30,897 nucleotides of DNA from CALLVY01 sp937899855 (GCA_039820405.1 JBCBQC010000076.1:1-30897); one strand, 5' to 3'; shown: positions 7,668 through 17,496, numbered from the stretch's first letter. Notes: generated by a model not told the origin, from the letters alone. Translations and numbers: made by a program.

Positions 7668-10600
7668 ATGAAACGTTTGCTACAAATCACCATCCTCACC
7701 CTTTCCGGCTGCCTGCTGGCCCTCGTCGGACAAGCGGAGGACAATGCCCATGCCCCCGCTGCGGACCTGGCCCTCACCGTGACCATCGATGTGGGGGACG
7801 CGACCTGCAACGGATCGAACGATGGGATCCTCATGGCCGTCCCCGATGGCGGCCTGCCGCCCTACAGCTACGCGTGGAGCAATGGGGCCACTACCCAGCT
7901 GGTAACCGGCGTACCCGTAGGCATCTACTCCGTCACCGTCACCGATGCGATCGGAGCAATGGCTTCGGCTACCGCTACGGTAGGGGAATCCGATCCCTTC
8001 GACGTCGTACTGGCGGCTACCTACGAAACCGGTCCCGGTTGTATGGATGGTAAAGTAGACGTGGTCAAAGCAAAATTGGGGGATAGCGGCCCGTACACCT
8101 TTATGTGGAGTACCGGATCGACCAATTACCAAATTACCGACCTGCCCGCTGGCATCTACTGCGTGACCGTCACCAATGCCTTTGGCTGTACGGGGAGCGG
8201 CTGTATCGAAGTGGAACCCCTACCCGGGGGCTTTCTCCAAACGACGACTTCCGCCACGCCACTCAGCTGCCCCGGTGCCAACGACGGCACCGCCACGGTT
8301 AGCGCCACTGGGGGCATCATTCCCTACAGCTACGCATGGAGCGATCCGGCCATGCAAACCACCGCCACGGCCAGTAACCTGGCCCCCGGTCAATACTACG
8401 TCACGGTATCCCACGGCGGGGCCTGCCCCGTTATCGACTCCGTGACCATCACCGGGCCCAATCCACTGGCTATCCAAAGTACCATCACTCCCGCCGACTG
8501 TAACGTCAGCAATGGAGCGATTGACCTGAGCGTCAGTGGTGGGACGGCGCCCTACAGCTACCAATGGTCCCCCAGCCTGGGCAATACCGCGAATCCGACC
8601 AACTTGATGGCGGGCTCCTACACCGCCACGGTGACCGATGCCAGCGGCTGTACCGCCACTACGCCCGAATTGGTGGTGACCGATAATTGTGTCAGCCCAC
8701 CCGCTTGTACCGATCCGGTGGTCACCAGTGTGGTGGTCATTGAGGGGACTTGTGGAAACGACGATGCCCAAGCGACGATCAACGTGGCGGGTGGTCCCGG
8801 AGGCTTCAGCTACGCCTGGACGCCCAATGTCAGTACCGATCCTACGGCCAGTGATTTGGCCCCGGGTACCTACACGGTGGTCATCACCGATTTGAGCGAT
8901 GCCGCTTGTACCACCAGCGAAACCTTTACCGTCGGTATTCAGGACGGTCCGATGGCGGAGGTACTGGCAACTACTCCCGCAACCTGTCAGGAAACCAACG
9001 GCACGGCCGTTTTGGGACCCATTGGCCTGTTGTACGAATGGTGCAATGGTTACGTGGGCAACAATCCCATCAACCTACCCGCGGGCGAATGCCAAGTGAC
9101 CGTTACCGACCCAACCACGAATTGTAGCGACGTACTGGAGGTGGTGATTGAAGAATTTGTACCCCTCATGGCGAGTCCTACGATCGACCAGCAGCCCGAT
9201 TGCAATGCCAATAATGGAGCAGTGACGATCGATGTGACGGGGGGGAGTTTTAACTACGCTTACGCGTGGAGTGATGTGGGGACGGGCGCTTCCCGCAACG
9301 ACCTGGCGCCCGGCGCTTACTGCGTCACGGTAACCGACAACGGGCCGACGGGCTGCGTGACGACCACCTGTTTTGTCCTCAGCCCATCCGGTGGTCCCAG
9401 CGTGACCGCCGATTCTCCCGTGGTCCTCGACTGCCGGGGAGATGCCAACGGTACGGTACAATTTACCGTCACTCCTAACGACCCCAGCTACCAAATCGTC
9501 ATCACGGATGCCAACGGAGCCAGCTATCAAAATGGCAACCTGCCTCCCGGCGAATACTGCTTGTCGGTAATCGACGCGACGGGCTGTACGCTCGGTGGCG
9601 ATTGCTTTGAAGTGGTGCAGCCGGAACAAATCGACGTCGACATCAACATCTTTGGCTTAGACTGCGTCACGGAGGGTTCGATTGAGCTGGTGGAAGTAAA
9701 AGGGGGCAACGGTGGCTACCGCTACGCCTGGACGGGCCCCGGTAATTTTAGTGCCAGCACCCGCAACATCAGCGACCTCGATCCCGGTCCTTATTCCGTG
9801 ACGATTACGGATGCCAAGGGCTGTACGGTAACCGTCGACGCCCTGGTCGTGGAAGACCTCTGCGATTGTGCGCCCCCCGTGGTGACCAGCGTGGTGGTCG
9901 TAGAATCGGATTGCAACGCGAGTAGCGGTCGGGCGACGATCAACGTCAGTGGAAACGTATTTGACTATACCTTTACCTGGATACCCTCCGTCAGCTTGAG
10001 CAACCAAGCCTTTAACATTCCGCCGGGCATCTACACGGTACGGATCGAAGACCGCAACGATGCCAATTGCTTTGCCATCGAGACCTTTACCGTGGGCGCT
10101 TCGGACGGCTTTGACGTGCAGTCTGCCACGGTTAATGCTTCTTGCAATACCGCCGACGGTGCGGTGATGCTGGCGCCCACCAACTTACAGTACCGTTGGG
10201 AAGATGGCTTTATCGGAGGCGATCGCAACGACTTGGCCGGAGGGACCTATTTCGTGGAGGTGACGGATCCCGCCGATAGCGCCAGCTGTGTTGATTTTAT
10301 TACCATCGTTATCGGCGAGGATAATCCGCTGACGATTGATGCCCAGATTGACCAAAAACCCGATTGTCAGGGATCGAATGGGGTCGTGACCCTCTTGGTC
10401 TCGGGTGGTAGCAACGACTATACGTATTCTTGGGCCAGCAACGGCCCCACCCAAACCAATTTGGCGGCGGGTATCTACGCCGTCGAGGTTCGGGACAATA
10501 TGACGGGCTGTGCCCAAACGATTAATTTTGCCCTGACCGAGGACGTCCCATCAGCCACCCTTTTAATTGATGCGGAGGTGGAGACCAGTTGTACCGGATT

Positions 10601-13229
10601 TAACGACGCCACGGTAGACTTATCGACCTTGGCTACCGGTCCCGGTTTTATGGGCCCCGCCGTCATCACCATCGAGGATGTGGATGGCAACGTCTACCAA
10701 TCGGGTGATCTTCCCCCCGGTAACTACTGCGCCTTGATCCGCGACGCCAACGGCTGTCTGGCCGGAAGCAGTTGCTTTAGCGTAAAGTACCCCGCTCAGA
10801 TCGACGTGGATATCGCCATCGTCGATGCGGACTGTAACGGATTGGGCGCCATCAATCTAGTGGAAGTACTCGGCGGAACCGGTGTTTACAATTTTGATTG
10901 GGCCGACTTGACGCCTTCGACCAACGATCCCCAAAACCGCAGCGACCTAGCGGCGGGCGCCTACACTATCATAGTGAGTGATGCCAACGGTTGCGCCATT
11001 TCGGAAACCCTTACCATCGACGATAACGGTGCGACGATCAACGCCAGCGCCGACCCGGACAACGTCAGCTGTACGGGTAACAGCGATGGTTCGATCAGCA
11101 TCCAAGCTAGCGGTGGTAGTGGCCCCTACAGTTACGACTGGGGCAGTACTTTCCCCGATACGGCTACGCTGGATAACCTGCCCGAGGGCACCTACCAAGT
11201 GGTCGTCACCGACCTCAACGGTTGTAGCACCAGCCTGACCGGTATCGAAATTGAGGCGGATAGCAACTTGGATATTCAAAGCATTACGCCCGCCGACGTC
11301 TCTTGCTTGGGCTTGGACAATGGTTCGATCAGTATTGTACCCGCGGGCGGAACGGCCCCTTACAGTTACGACTGGGGTACGGGACTGCCCGATGCGGGCA
11401 CGATCAGCGATTTGCCCGAGGGGGCCTACGAAGTGGTGGTGACGGATGCGCTGGGCTGTACGGCCACGGCGGGTCCGATTGTCATCAATACGCAGGACAG
11501 CCTCGTGCTACAAGCCATCACCCCCACCAACCTCTCTTGCTTGGGCAACGACGATGGTTCGGTCAGTGTCGTCATCAACGGCGGAACGGCCCCCTACAGT
11601 TACGATTGGGGCGACAACCTGCCGGATGATCCCACGGTAGATGGCTTGCCCCAGGGGACTTATGCGGTGACCATCACCGATGCCGAGGGCTGTAGCACCA
11701 CTGCCGGACCGGTGGAGCTGGAGGCGGATAACGAGCTGGACATCCAGTTGTCGGAAGATACGACCGCTTGCGCGGGAACCCTCAACATCGAGGTGCTGGT
11801 CAGTGGTACCGGCCCCGCCCAGATCAACTGGTCGGATGATGCGGGGAATATTAACATCATTGATGGCAATAGTACGATTGAAGTTCCGGTAGACGGAACC
11901 ATCAACTATTACGTCGAGGTACAGAGTGGGGCTTGTGTGGCGATGGATACGGTGGCCGTCACCGAATTCGAGCTCGATCCGCAGGTTCTACCCGAGGCGA
12001 GTACCTGCCAGGGGGAAGGGGTACAACTCAATCCCAACGGCGATACGGACTACGTATACAGTTGGTCGCCCGCCGGGGAATTGGTCGATCCGACGGCCGC
12101 CAGTCCTGAGATTTTGGCCACCAACCAGGGCGGCGTCTTTACCGCGGTGATTTTCGATCCGGCCAAGCCCGAGTGTACGGTTAGCCGGGCGGTGACCCTG
12201 ACGGTCAATGAGCTGCCCAGTGTAGCCATTGAAGGCGATACGGTCGCTTGTGCGGTAGAGGCCCTGGAACTGGAGGCGAACAGCAATTCAGGAGATTTAT
12301 TTGAGTGGTCCGAAATGCCGGACTTTAGCCAGGTGGTGACCGGGGCCGTGTTTGAGGCCATGGTGGGTCAGCCGGGCGAGGAACGCGAATATTTCGTCCG
12401 CGTCACCGATACCGAAACGGGCTGTGTGGCCGAGAGCAGCATCGCGCTGAACAACTTTGCCGTGCGCGTCAGCTTGGGCGAAACCGAGCGGACCTGTGCG
12501 GGAGAGGCGATCCGCTTGCTGCCACAGATCAGCCTGAGCTCGGGAGAGGTACTGGACTTTGACTGGTCGGCGGTCAACGCCACCATCGATACGTCTATCC
12601 CCGAAGAACCACTGGTACTGGCCGATAGTTCGACCATGATCATCGCAACGATCGAAAACAACTTTGGCTGTTCCTTCAAAGATAGCATCGACCTGACCGT
12701 CGTCGAGATCGACGCGGCCATCCAAGCCACTGCCCTACCCGACACGATTTTGCAGGGCCAAAGTTCGCAGCTCAACGTAACGGGCAACCAAGAGTACCAG
12801 TACATTTGGTCGCCTTCCACGACGCTGTCGGAAGACGATATTCAGGACCCCATCGCGACGCCGATGGAAACGACGCCCTATTCGGTAGACATCATCACGC
12901 CCGAGGGCTGTACGGATACCCGTTCGGTGCAGGTGGTCGTGATTGCCGACTGCGCCAATAACCTCTTCTTCCCCAATGCCTTTACGCCAAACAACGACGG
13001 CCGCAATGATGTCCTCTTTCTTCGCGGGGCCTTTGTCGACGAGGTTTACTTTGCGATTTACAACCGCTGGGGAGAAAAAGTATTTGAATCCACCGAGATT
13101 ACCAGCGGTTGGGATGGTACCTACAAGGGAGAGCAATTGCCCCCCGACGTATTTGGCTATTACCTCCGCGTTACCTGCATCGACGGCGAAGAATATTACG
13201 AGCAAGGCAACGTAAGTCTGCTCCGCTAA
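7668..13229 (+). CDS. Giant SprB-repeat adhesin with type-B T9SS sorting domain
   Basis: The 1853-residue protein has a signal peptide (LLQITILTLSGCLLALVGQA). About 17 SprB-type repeats follow, each starting with a (D/S/T)C motif, then PYSYAWS or PYSYDWG, LxxGxYxVTVTD and GC. They fill residues about 40-1360. Five PKD/Ig-like modules occupy about 1360-1760. The end (1762-1853) is a gliding-motility-associated type-B sorting domain: FFPNAFTPNNDGRNDVL, YNRWGEKVFES, GWDGTYKGEQLPPDVFGYYL. Such proteins are exported by the T9SS and held on the surface as adhesins. It lies 52 bases after the OmpA-like gene and shares its strand with the sprF-like gene, so the three probably form one operon. Ligand unknown. 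Repeat amplification is described separately. Confidence 0.93.
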   Translation: MKRLLQITILTLSGCLLALVGQAEDNAHAPAADLALTVTIDVGDATCNGSNDGILMAVPDGGLPPYSYAWSNGATTQLVTGVPVGIYSVTVTDAIGAMASATATVGESDPFDVVLAATYETGPGCMDGKVDVVKAKLGDSGPYTFMWSTGSTNYQITDLPAGIYCVTVTNAFGCTGSGCIEVEPLPGGFLQTTTSATPLSCPGANDGTATVSATGGIIPYSYAWSDPAMQTTATASNLAPGQYYVTVSHGGACPVIDSVTITGPNPLAIQSTITPADCNVSNGAIDLSVSGGTAPYSYQWSPSLGNTANPTNLMAGSYTATVTDASGCTATTPELVVTDNCVSPPACTDPVVTSVVVIEGTCGNDDAQATINVAGGPGGFSYAWTPNVSTDPTASDLAPGTYTVVITDLSDAACTTSETFTVGIQDGPMAEVLATTPATCQETNGTAVLGPIGLLYEWCNGYVGNNPINLPAGECQVTVTDPTTNCSDVLEVVIEEFVPLMASPTIDQQPDCNANNGAVTIDVTGGSFNYAYAWSDVGTGASRNDLAPGAYCVTVTDNGPTGCVTTTCFVLSPSGGPSVTADSPVVLDCRGDANGTVQFTVTPNDPSYQIVITDANGASYQNGNLPPGEYCLSVIDATGCTLGGDCFEVVQPEQIDVDINIFGLDCVTEGSIELVEVKGGNGGYRYAWTGPGNFSASTRNISDLDPGPYSVTITDAKGCTVTVDALVVEDLCDCAPPVVTSVVVVESDCNASSGRATINVSGNVFDYTFTWIPSVSLSNQAFNIPPGIYTVRIEDRNDANCFAIETFTVGASDGFDVQSATVNASCNTADGAVMLAPTNLQYRWEDGFIGGDRNDLAGGTYFVEVTDPADSASCVDFITIVIGEDNPLTIDAQIDQKPDCQGSNGVVTLLVSGGSNDYTYSWASNGPTQTNLAAGIYAVEVRDNMTGCAQTINFALTEDVPSATLLIDAEVETSCTGFNDATVDLSTLATGPGFMGPAVITIEDVDGNVYQSGDLPPGNYCALIRDANGCLAGSSCFSVKYPAQIDVDIAIVDADCNGLGAINLVEVLGGTGVYNFDWADLTPSTNDPQNRSDLAAGAYTIIVSDANGCAISETLTIDDNGATINASADPDNVSCTGNSDGSISIQASGGSGPYSYDWGSTFPDTATLDNLPEGTYQVVVTDLNGCSTSLTGIEIEADSNLDIQSITPADVSCLGLDNGSISIVPAGGTAPYSYDWGTGLPDAGTISDLPEGAYEVVVTDALGCTATAGPIVINTQDSLVLQAITPTNLSCLGNDDGSVSVVINGGTAPYSYDWGDNLPDDPTVDGLPQGTYAVTITDAEGCSTTAGPVELEADNELDIQLSEDTTACAGTLNIEVLVSGTGPAQINWSDDAGNINIIDGNSTIEVPVDGTINYYVEVQSGACVAMDTVAVTEFELDPQVLPEASTCQGEGVQLNPNGDTDYVYSWSPAGELVDPTAASPEILATNQGGVFTAVIFDPAKPECTVSRAVTLTVNELPSVAIEGDTVACAVEALELEANSNSGDLFEWSEMPDFSQVVTGAVFEAMVGQPGEEREYFVRVTDTETGCVAESSIALNNFAVRVSLGETERTCAGEAIRLLPQISLSSGEVLDFDWSAVNATIDTSIPEEPLVLADSSTMIIATIENNFGCSFKDSIDLTVVEIDAAIQATALPDTILQGQSSQLNVTGNQEYQYIWSPSTTLSEDDIQDPIATPMETTPYSVDIITPEGCTDTRSVQVVVIADCANNLFFPNAFTPNNDGRNDVLFLRGAFVDEVYFAIYNRWGEKVFESTEITSGWDGTYKGEQLPPDVFGYYLRVTCIDGEEYYEQGNVSLLR
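8712..11030 (+). repeat. Duplicated five-module SprB block
   Basis: Two consecutive blocks of five SprB modules match module by module with an offset of about 1161 bases (387 codons). Both open with PVVTSVVV, then ATIN..., then a short module with AV(L/M)... LYEW or QYRW, then PDC...NG.V.., then a degenerate module with D.NG..YQ.G.LPPG.YC. Both end with IDVDI preceding a module containing LVEV.GG.G. Block 1 covers about 8712-9872 and block 2 about 9873-11030. They have diverged clearly at protein level, so the duplication is not recent. Confidence 0.8.
11067..11740 (+). repeat. Three tandem 234-bp SprB units
   Basis: Three adjacent modules begin at 11067, 11301 and 11535, exactly 234 bases (78 codons) apart. 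Each contains GS(I/V)S(I/V), then APYSYDWG or GPYSYDWG, then LP(E/Q)G(T/A)Y, then a GC motif. They are closer to each other than to the upstream SprB modules, which indicates a later local amplification. Confidence 0.8.
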
Positions 13230-13240
13230 GAAAAAACCAT

Positions 13241-13248
13241 TAAATTTG
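13241..13248 (+). promoter_or_regulatory. Possible Bacteroidota -7 element (TAAATTTG)
   Basis: TAAATTTG fits the TAnnTTTG consensus and lies in the 153-base gap before the beta-helix gene. No TTG is found at the expected -33 position, and a hairpin follows directly, so a chance match is possible. Confidence 0.25.
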
Positions 13249-13249
13249 T

Positions 13250-13283
13250 GTGGAGAAGGCGCTCGACTGAGGGTCTTCTCCAC
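13250..13283 (+). terminator. Hairpin after the SprB-repeat adhesin gene
   Basis: GTGGAGAAG (13250-13258) pairs perfectly with CTTCTCCAC (13275-13283) around a 16-base loop, and TCGTTTT follows. It begins 21 bases after the adhesin stop codon, the right place to end the sprF-OmpA-adhesin transcript. Confidence 0.6.
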
Positions 13284-13382
13284 TCGTTTTCCGTCTCGTC
13301 TTTACTTAATAACCGTTGATTAGTACCAGCCAGCGACCCTGGGGTCGGCTATTGATTACCGTAACCTACACCGTAGAATCCC

Positions 13383-16300
13383 ATGCGACTGTTAGCGCTT
13401 TGTTTGTTTTTCTTCTTGGGGGGAAATGTCCTGCCCGCCACTGGTCAAATTGTGTACGTCCGAGCCGGTGCCACGGGGAGTGGTACTTCCTGGAGCGATG
13501 CCACGGGTGATCTGCGTCAGGCCCTCAGCACGAGCGGCGCTGGCACCCAAGTCTGGGTAGCGCAGGGCACTTATACCCCCACCACTTGTACCAACTGTGG
13601 CCTCAGCGACCGCGACCTCCCCTTTAGCCTGCCCGATGGCGTGGCCCTCTACGGGGGCTTTCTCGGCAACGAAACCCACCTCGACCAGCGCGACTGGGAA
13701 AATCAAAGCACCATCCTCAGTGGTGACATCGACGGCGACGGGACCGGAGCGAATAATGCCTACACCATTTTGTACCTACGCAATGCCAGCAGCAGCACCA
13801 TCATCGATGGTTTTAATTTCCGCGATGGCTACGCCGAAAACCTCAATTACGACGTTTACACCCGACTCAACAGCGGTGGAGCGATCTACAACGATGGCTC
13901 GCTCAGCGGTAGCCTTTCCGAACCCGTGATCCGCAACTGTCGTTTCAGTAGCCACTACGCTCGGGGCTTTGGGGCGGCGATTATGAATTACGGTGGTTTT
14001 GGGGGCAGTTGTAGCCCGCGTATTGAAAATTGCCGGATGGAGGACAACGAGGTGCTGGGCAACGGAGGGGCGGTGTTCAATTCGGGGGTGTTTGGTGGCT
14101 TTACGGGCAGTCATTTTATCGGCTGTCATTTTGAGGGGAACCGTGCAAACGATGGGGGAGCGGTGTACAATCAGGGGGCGGAGTCGGGCGATAGCCGCGT
14201 CATTTTTGAGGACTGTACCTTCCAATCCAATGAGGCGACGGTCTGGGGGGGAGCTATTGTGGATTTTGGAAACAAGGGCCAGTGTCGGGCGGTGTACCGC
14301 AATTGTTTGTTTAAGGACAATCGGGCCAACTTGGGGGGCGGCGTGTTTAACGATGGCAGTTTTAGCGGGCTTTGCAATCCTACCTTTCGGGACTGTGTGT
14401 GGGAAGACAATTGGTCCCGCCTCGGAGGAGGAGGGGTGTACAGCCAGGGCCCGTTTTCCGGCGAATCCAATCCGGTGTTCCAAAGCTGTACCTTTACCCG
14501 CAACGATACCGATGCCTCCGGGGGCGCGCTCTATTTCAATGCTCAGGAAGGCAATAGCCACCCCGAATTGACCAACTGTATTTTTGAGTCCAACCGGGCG
14601 GAGGCCTACGGTGGGGGGATGTATAATTTTGGGAAAACGGGGAGTTGTAACCCCTCCGTTACCAACTGTTTGTTTGTCCGCAACGAAGCGCATTCGGCGG
14701 GCTCGATTTACAATTACGGCGGGGTCAACGGCCAGAGCAATCCCACGGTAACGAATTGTACTTTTTACGAAAACCGCGCGATGGTAGGGCCTTGTATCTA
14801 CAATCAGGCGGCCGATCCCACGGGGGAAGTGAGCCCCCTGGTGCGCAATTGTATTTTCTGGGACAATATTGCCGATTCGGGCTTTGGCTTGGTGTTTCAA
14901 AATGGTTACGCCCAGCCCCGCATCAGTCACTCGCTGCTACAGGTCGGCGATTGTACCGCACTCAATACCGACCCCAACAGCAGCGTCCAGTGTGGTACGG
15001 CATTGCTCTACGCCATCGATCCCCAATTCGTAGCGCCCGAACTGGATAACCTCCACCTGAGCGAAACCTCCCCCGCCCGCGATCAGGGCAGCAATGCCGC
15101 CATCAACGCCACCGGCGTCCAAGTCGATCTGGACAGCCTGCTGCGCATCCAAAACGGAGTGGTCGACCTGGGCGTTTACGAATACGTAGACCTGGTCTAC
15201 GAAGCCCCGAGCATCAGCCAGCAATCCGGCGACGAACAACACTGCGCGGGGGACAGTACTACCCTCTACGTCGTTAGTGCTGGTACGCCCCCCCTCAGCT
15301 ACACCTGGCAAAAAGACGGGCAAAGTCTCCCCGGTGCTACCGATAGCACCCTGCTGCTGACCCACCTCACGCCCGCCGATGCGGGACAGTACCATTGTAT
15401 CATCACGAGCGGCCAAAACGATCAGGTCAGCAGTCAGCCCATCCAGCTCACCGTCGATCCCCTACTCGCCGTGGCGCTCGACCTCAGTGCCAGCACCACG
15501 GAAATCTGCGCGGGCGGCACCGTTCGCTTTACCGCCACCCCTACCCACGGCGGTCCGGCACCCCAGTACACTTGGACCCGCAACGGCCAAGCCCTGGCCC
15601 TGACTGGCCCCCAAATCAACCTCGACGACCTACTCGACGGCGACCTCATCAACTGCCAGCTCACCTCTTCCGAAACCTGTACCCAAAGTCCCAGCGCCAC
15701 GGCGGAAGCCATTGCCGTGCAAGTCCACCCCCTGCTAGCGGCGGACATCAGCATCAGTACCGACCAGACCAGCATCTGCGCGGGAGCGTCGCTGCGCTTT
15801 ACGGCGACGGCCAGCGAGGGAGGCAGTACGCCCGTTTACACCTGGTACCGGAACGGACAAGCCGTAGGCGTCAACGCGAGCGTGCTCAACCTGGACGACC
15901 TCGCGGATCAAGACCAAATTAGCTGTACCCTCCAATCTTCCGAAACTTGCCTGCTCGCCAATCCCGTATCTTCCAATACCATCACCGTGGCCGTCACCGC
16001 CATTCCGCCCGCTCCGAGCATTAGCATCCAGGCTACGAGCCAGAGCGTCTGCGAAGGAGAAGAGGTCCGGTTTGTCGCAGCCTACCTGGACGCCGGGCCC
16101 GATCCCGAATTGCAGTGGTGGCTCAATGACAATCCCCTCAATGTAGATACCGATACCCTGCGCTGGAGCAGCTTCAACACCGGTGACGAAATCCGTGCGG
16201 CGCTGATCTCTTCGGCGCCCTGCGCCAGTGAGGAACCCGTACTGTCTGCCCCCATCGTGATGACGGTTACGGCTACGCCTGTGGTGACCGCCCAACTGTC

Positions 16301-17381
16301 GGTATCCAATACCCAACCCTGTGAGGGGGAATCGGTAGCCTTGAGCCTGACGACCGAAAACGCGGGTACCGATCCCGAGTACCGCTGGTACGTCAACGGG
16401 GTGCAAAATGGGGTGACGACGGCGGCTTGGACCTGGGCAGATCCTCAAGATGGGGACGTGGTGTACGGTTGGGTGCGTTCCTCCCTGGAGTGTGCGATCG
16501 AGCCGGTGGGCCAATCGGATTCGGTGGAGATGAGGGTGGTGGAGCGCGTGGTATCGACCATCGAGCTTACGACGCCGAGTACGGCAATTTGTGCGGGGGA
16601 GGAGGTTCTGATGGAGGCGGTGGTGGAGAATGGGGGGAGTACGCCCCAGTACCGCTGGTTCCGCAACGGGATGGACCAGGGCCTCAACGCGTCCGAGTGG
16701 CGAACGATGGATTTGCGGGATGGGGATGTGGTGCAGTGCGAATTGCGCGCTGCGGTGGCCTGCCCTCTGGTGGACTCGGTTCGGTCGGAGCCATTGGCCT
16801 TTGTGGTGCGTGAGCTCCAGGAAGCGAGCATTGGTATTGCGGCCGTGGAGCCGACGCTCTGCCTGGGGGACACCCTACGTTTGCGGGCGGAGGCGGTCAA
16901 TGGTGGGGCAGTACCCGAGTACCGCTGGTTGGTGGATGGGATTGTGGTGGCGGATACGGGTCGGCTGTACCAGCGTTCCGATTTGCCCCTGGGGCCCCTA
17001 AGGGTTCAGGCGGTACTGGAATCCTCGGATCGCTGTTTGTTGGAAAACCCCGTGCGTTCCGAACCGGTGGAGCTGGAGGTGGTCAACCCGGAGGCTTGCT
17101 GGACGACGGGGACCTGGGATGGGGGGGCAGTACCCCGGGCTTACGTCTATCCCAATCCCGCCCCGGATGGTCGCATCCAACTCGTGCTGGAACACCACAC
17201 GGAGCCCTTATCCATTCGGATTTATGACCAGCAGGGCCGCTTGATTGACCAGTGCTTGGACTGGCGGCCGAGTGGGACTAAATTTGATAACATTGATTTT
17301 ACTATTGCGGTAAGGGGGCTGGTTTGGATCCAGCTCGGTGGTGCTAGTGGGGTGGAAGTTGTACCGGTCTTGTTGCCCTAG
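13383..17381 (+). CDS. Beta-helix / Ig-like surface protein with type-A T9SS sorting domain
   Basis: This 1332-residue protein has a signal peptide (LLALCLFFFLGGNVLPATG). It then opens with IVYVRAGATGSGTSWSDA, typical of secreted parallel beta-helix proteins. Residues about 165-497 are coils of about 37 residues with GGA(I/V)YN.G... and C.F..N.A elements, a pectate-lyase-like right-handed beta-helix. Residues about 527-606 match the choice-of-anchor Q type (SPARDQGSN, VVDLGVYEY). An Ig domain (DAGQYHC) spans about 609-690, followed by six Ig/PKD-like modules of about 78-95 residues with CAG or CEG, YxWxxNG and GDxVxC. The end (about 1252-1332) is a type-A sorting domain (YVYPNPAPDGRIQL, IRIYDQQGRLI). 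Surface binding or polysaccharide contact is plausible, but no catalytic residues can be assigned. Confidence 0.9.
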   Translation: MRLLALCLFFFLGGNVLPATGQIVYVRAGATGSGTSWSDATGDLRQALSTSGAGTQVWVAQGTYTPTTCTNCGLSDRDLPFSLPDGVALYGGFLGNETHLDQRDWENQSTILSGDIDGDGTGANNAYTILYLRNASSSTIIDGFNFRDGYAENLNYDVYTRLNSGGAIYNDGSLSGSLSEPVIRNCRFSSHYARGFGAAIMNYGGFGGSCSPRIENCRMEDNEVLGNGGAVFNSGVFGGFTGSHFIGCHFEGNRANDGGAVYNQGAESGDSRVIFEDCTFQSNEATVWGGAIVDFGNKGQCRAVYRNCLFKDNRANLGGGVFNDGSFSGLCNPTFRDCVWEDNWSRLGGGGVYSQGPFSGESNPVFQSCTFTRNDTDASGGALYFNAQEGNSHPELTNCIFESNRAEAYGGGMYNFGKTGSCNPSVTNCLFVRNEAHSAGSIYNYGGVNGQSNPTVTNCTFYENRAMVGPCIYNQAADPTGEVSPLVRNCIFWDNIADSGFGLVFQNGYAQPRISHSLLQVGDCTALNTDPNSSVQCGTALLYAIDPQFVAPELDNLHLSETSPARDQGSNAAINATGVQVDLDSLLRIQNGVVDLGVYEYVDLVYEAPSISQQSGDEQHCAGDSTTLYVVSAGTPPLSYTWQKDGQSLPGATDSTLLLTHLTPADAGQYHCIITSGQNDQVSSQPIQLTVDPLLAVALDLSASTTEICAGGTVRFTATPTHGGPAPQYTWTRNGQALALTGPQINLDDLLDGDLINCQLTSSETCTQSPSATAEAIAVQVHPLLAADISISTDQTSICAGASLRFTATASEGGSTPVYTWYRNGQAVGVNASVLNLDDLADQDQISCTLQSSETCLLANPVSSNTITVAVTAIPPAPSISIQATSQSVCEGEEVRFVAAYLDAGPDPELQWWLNDNPLNVDTDTLRWSSFNTGDEIRAALISSAPCASEEPVLSAPIVMTVTATPVVTAQLSVSNTQPCEGESVALSLTTENAGTDPEYRWYVNGVQNGVTTAAWTWADPQDGDVVYGWVRSSLECAIEPVGQSDSVEMRVVERVVSTIELTTPSTAICAGEEVLMEAVVENGGSTPQYRWFRNGMDQGLNASEWRTMDLRDGDVVQCELRAAVACPLVDSVRSEPLAFVVRELQEASIGIAAVEPTLCLGDTLRLRAEAVNGGAVPEYRWLVDGIVVADTGRLYQRSDLPLGPLRVQAVLESSDRCLLENPVRSEPVELEVVNPEACWTTGTWDGGAVPRAYVYPNPAPDGRIQLVLEHHTEPLSIRIYDQQGRLIDQCLDWRPSGTKFDNIDFTIAVRGLVWIQLGGASGVEVVPVLLP

Positions 17382-17428
17382 CGGGCGTGGTTAAGATGAG
17401 CAATATTCCCAATATGGTTCCGTTTTTG

Positions 17429-17496
17429 TCGTCACAAATACCCGATTTTTGATTTAAAAAGCGGGAAATAAATCGACAATTTTACATTTGTGACGA
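17429..17496. promoter_or_regulatory. Nested inverted repeat (terminator and/or operator)
   Basis: TCGTCACAAAT (17429-17439) and ATTTGTGACGA (17486-17496) are perfect 11-base inverted arms. The similarity continues outward (TTTTTG against ACAAAA with a two-base shift). Between them CCCGATTTTT (17441-17450) pairs with AAAAAGCGGG (17456-17465) with one mismatch and a five-base loop. It lies 48 bases after the beta-helix gene's stop, so the inner stem may be its terminator. The right outer arm overlaps a -7-like element, so the outer repeat may be an operator. Confidence 0.5.
17483..17490 (+). promoter_or_regulatory. Possible Bacteroidota -7 element (TACATTTG)
   Basis: TACATTTG matches TAnnTTTG exactly and overlaps the right arm of the inverted repeat. 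The nearest upstream TTG (17449-17451) is about 31 bases away, farther than the usual 19-21, so only half of the promoter consensus is met. Confidence 0.3.
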
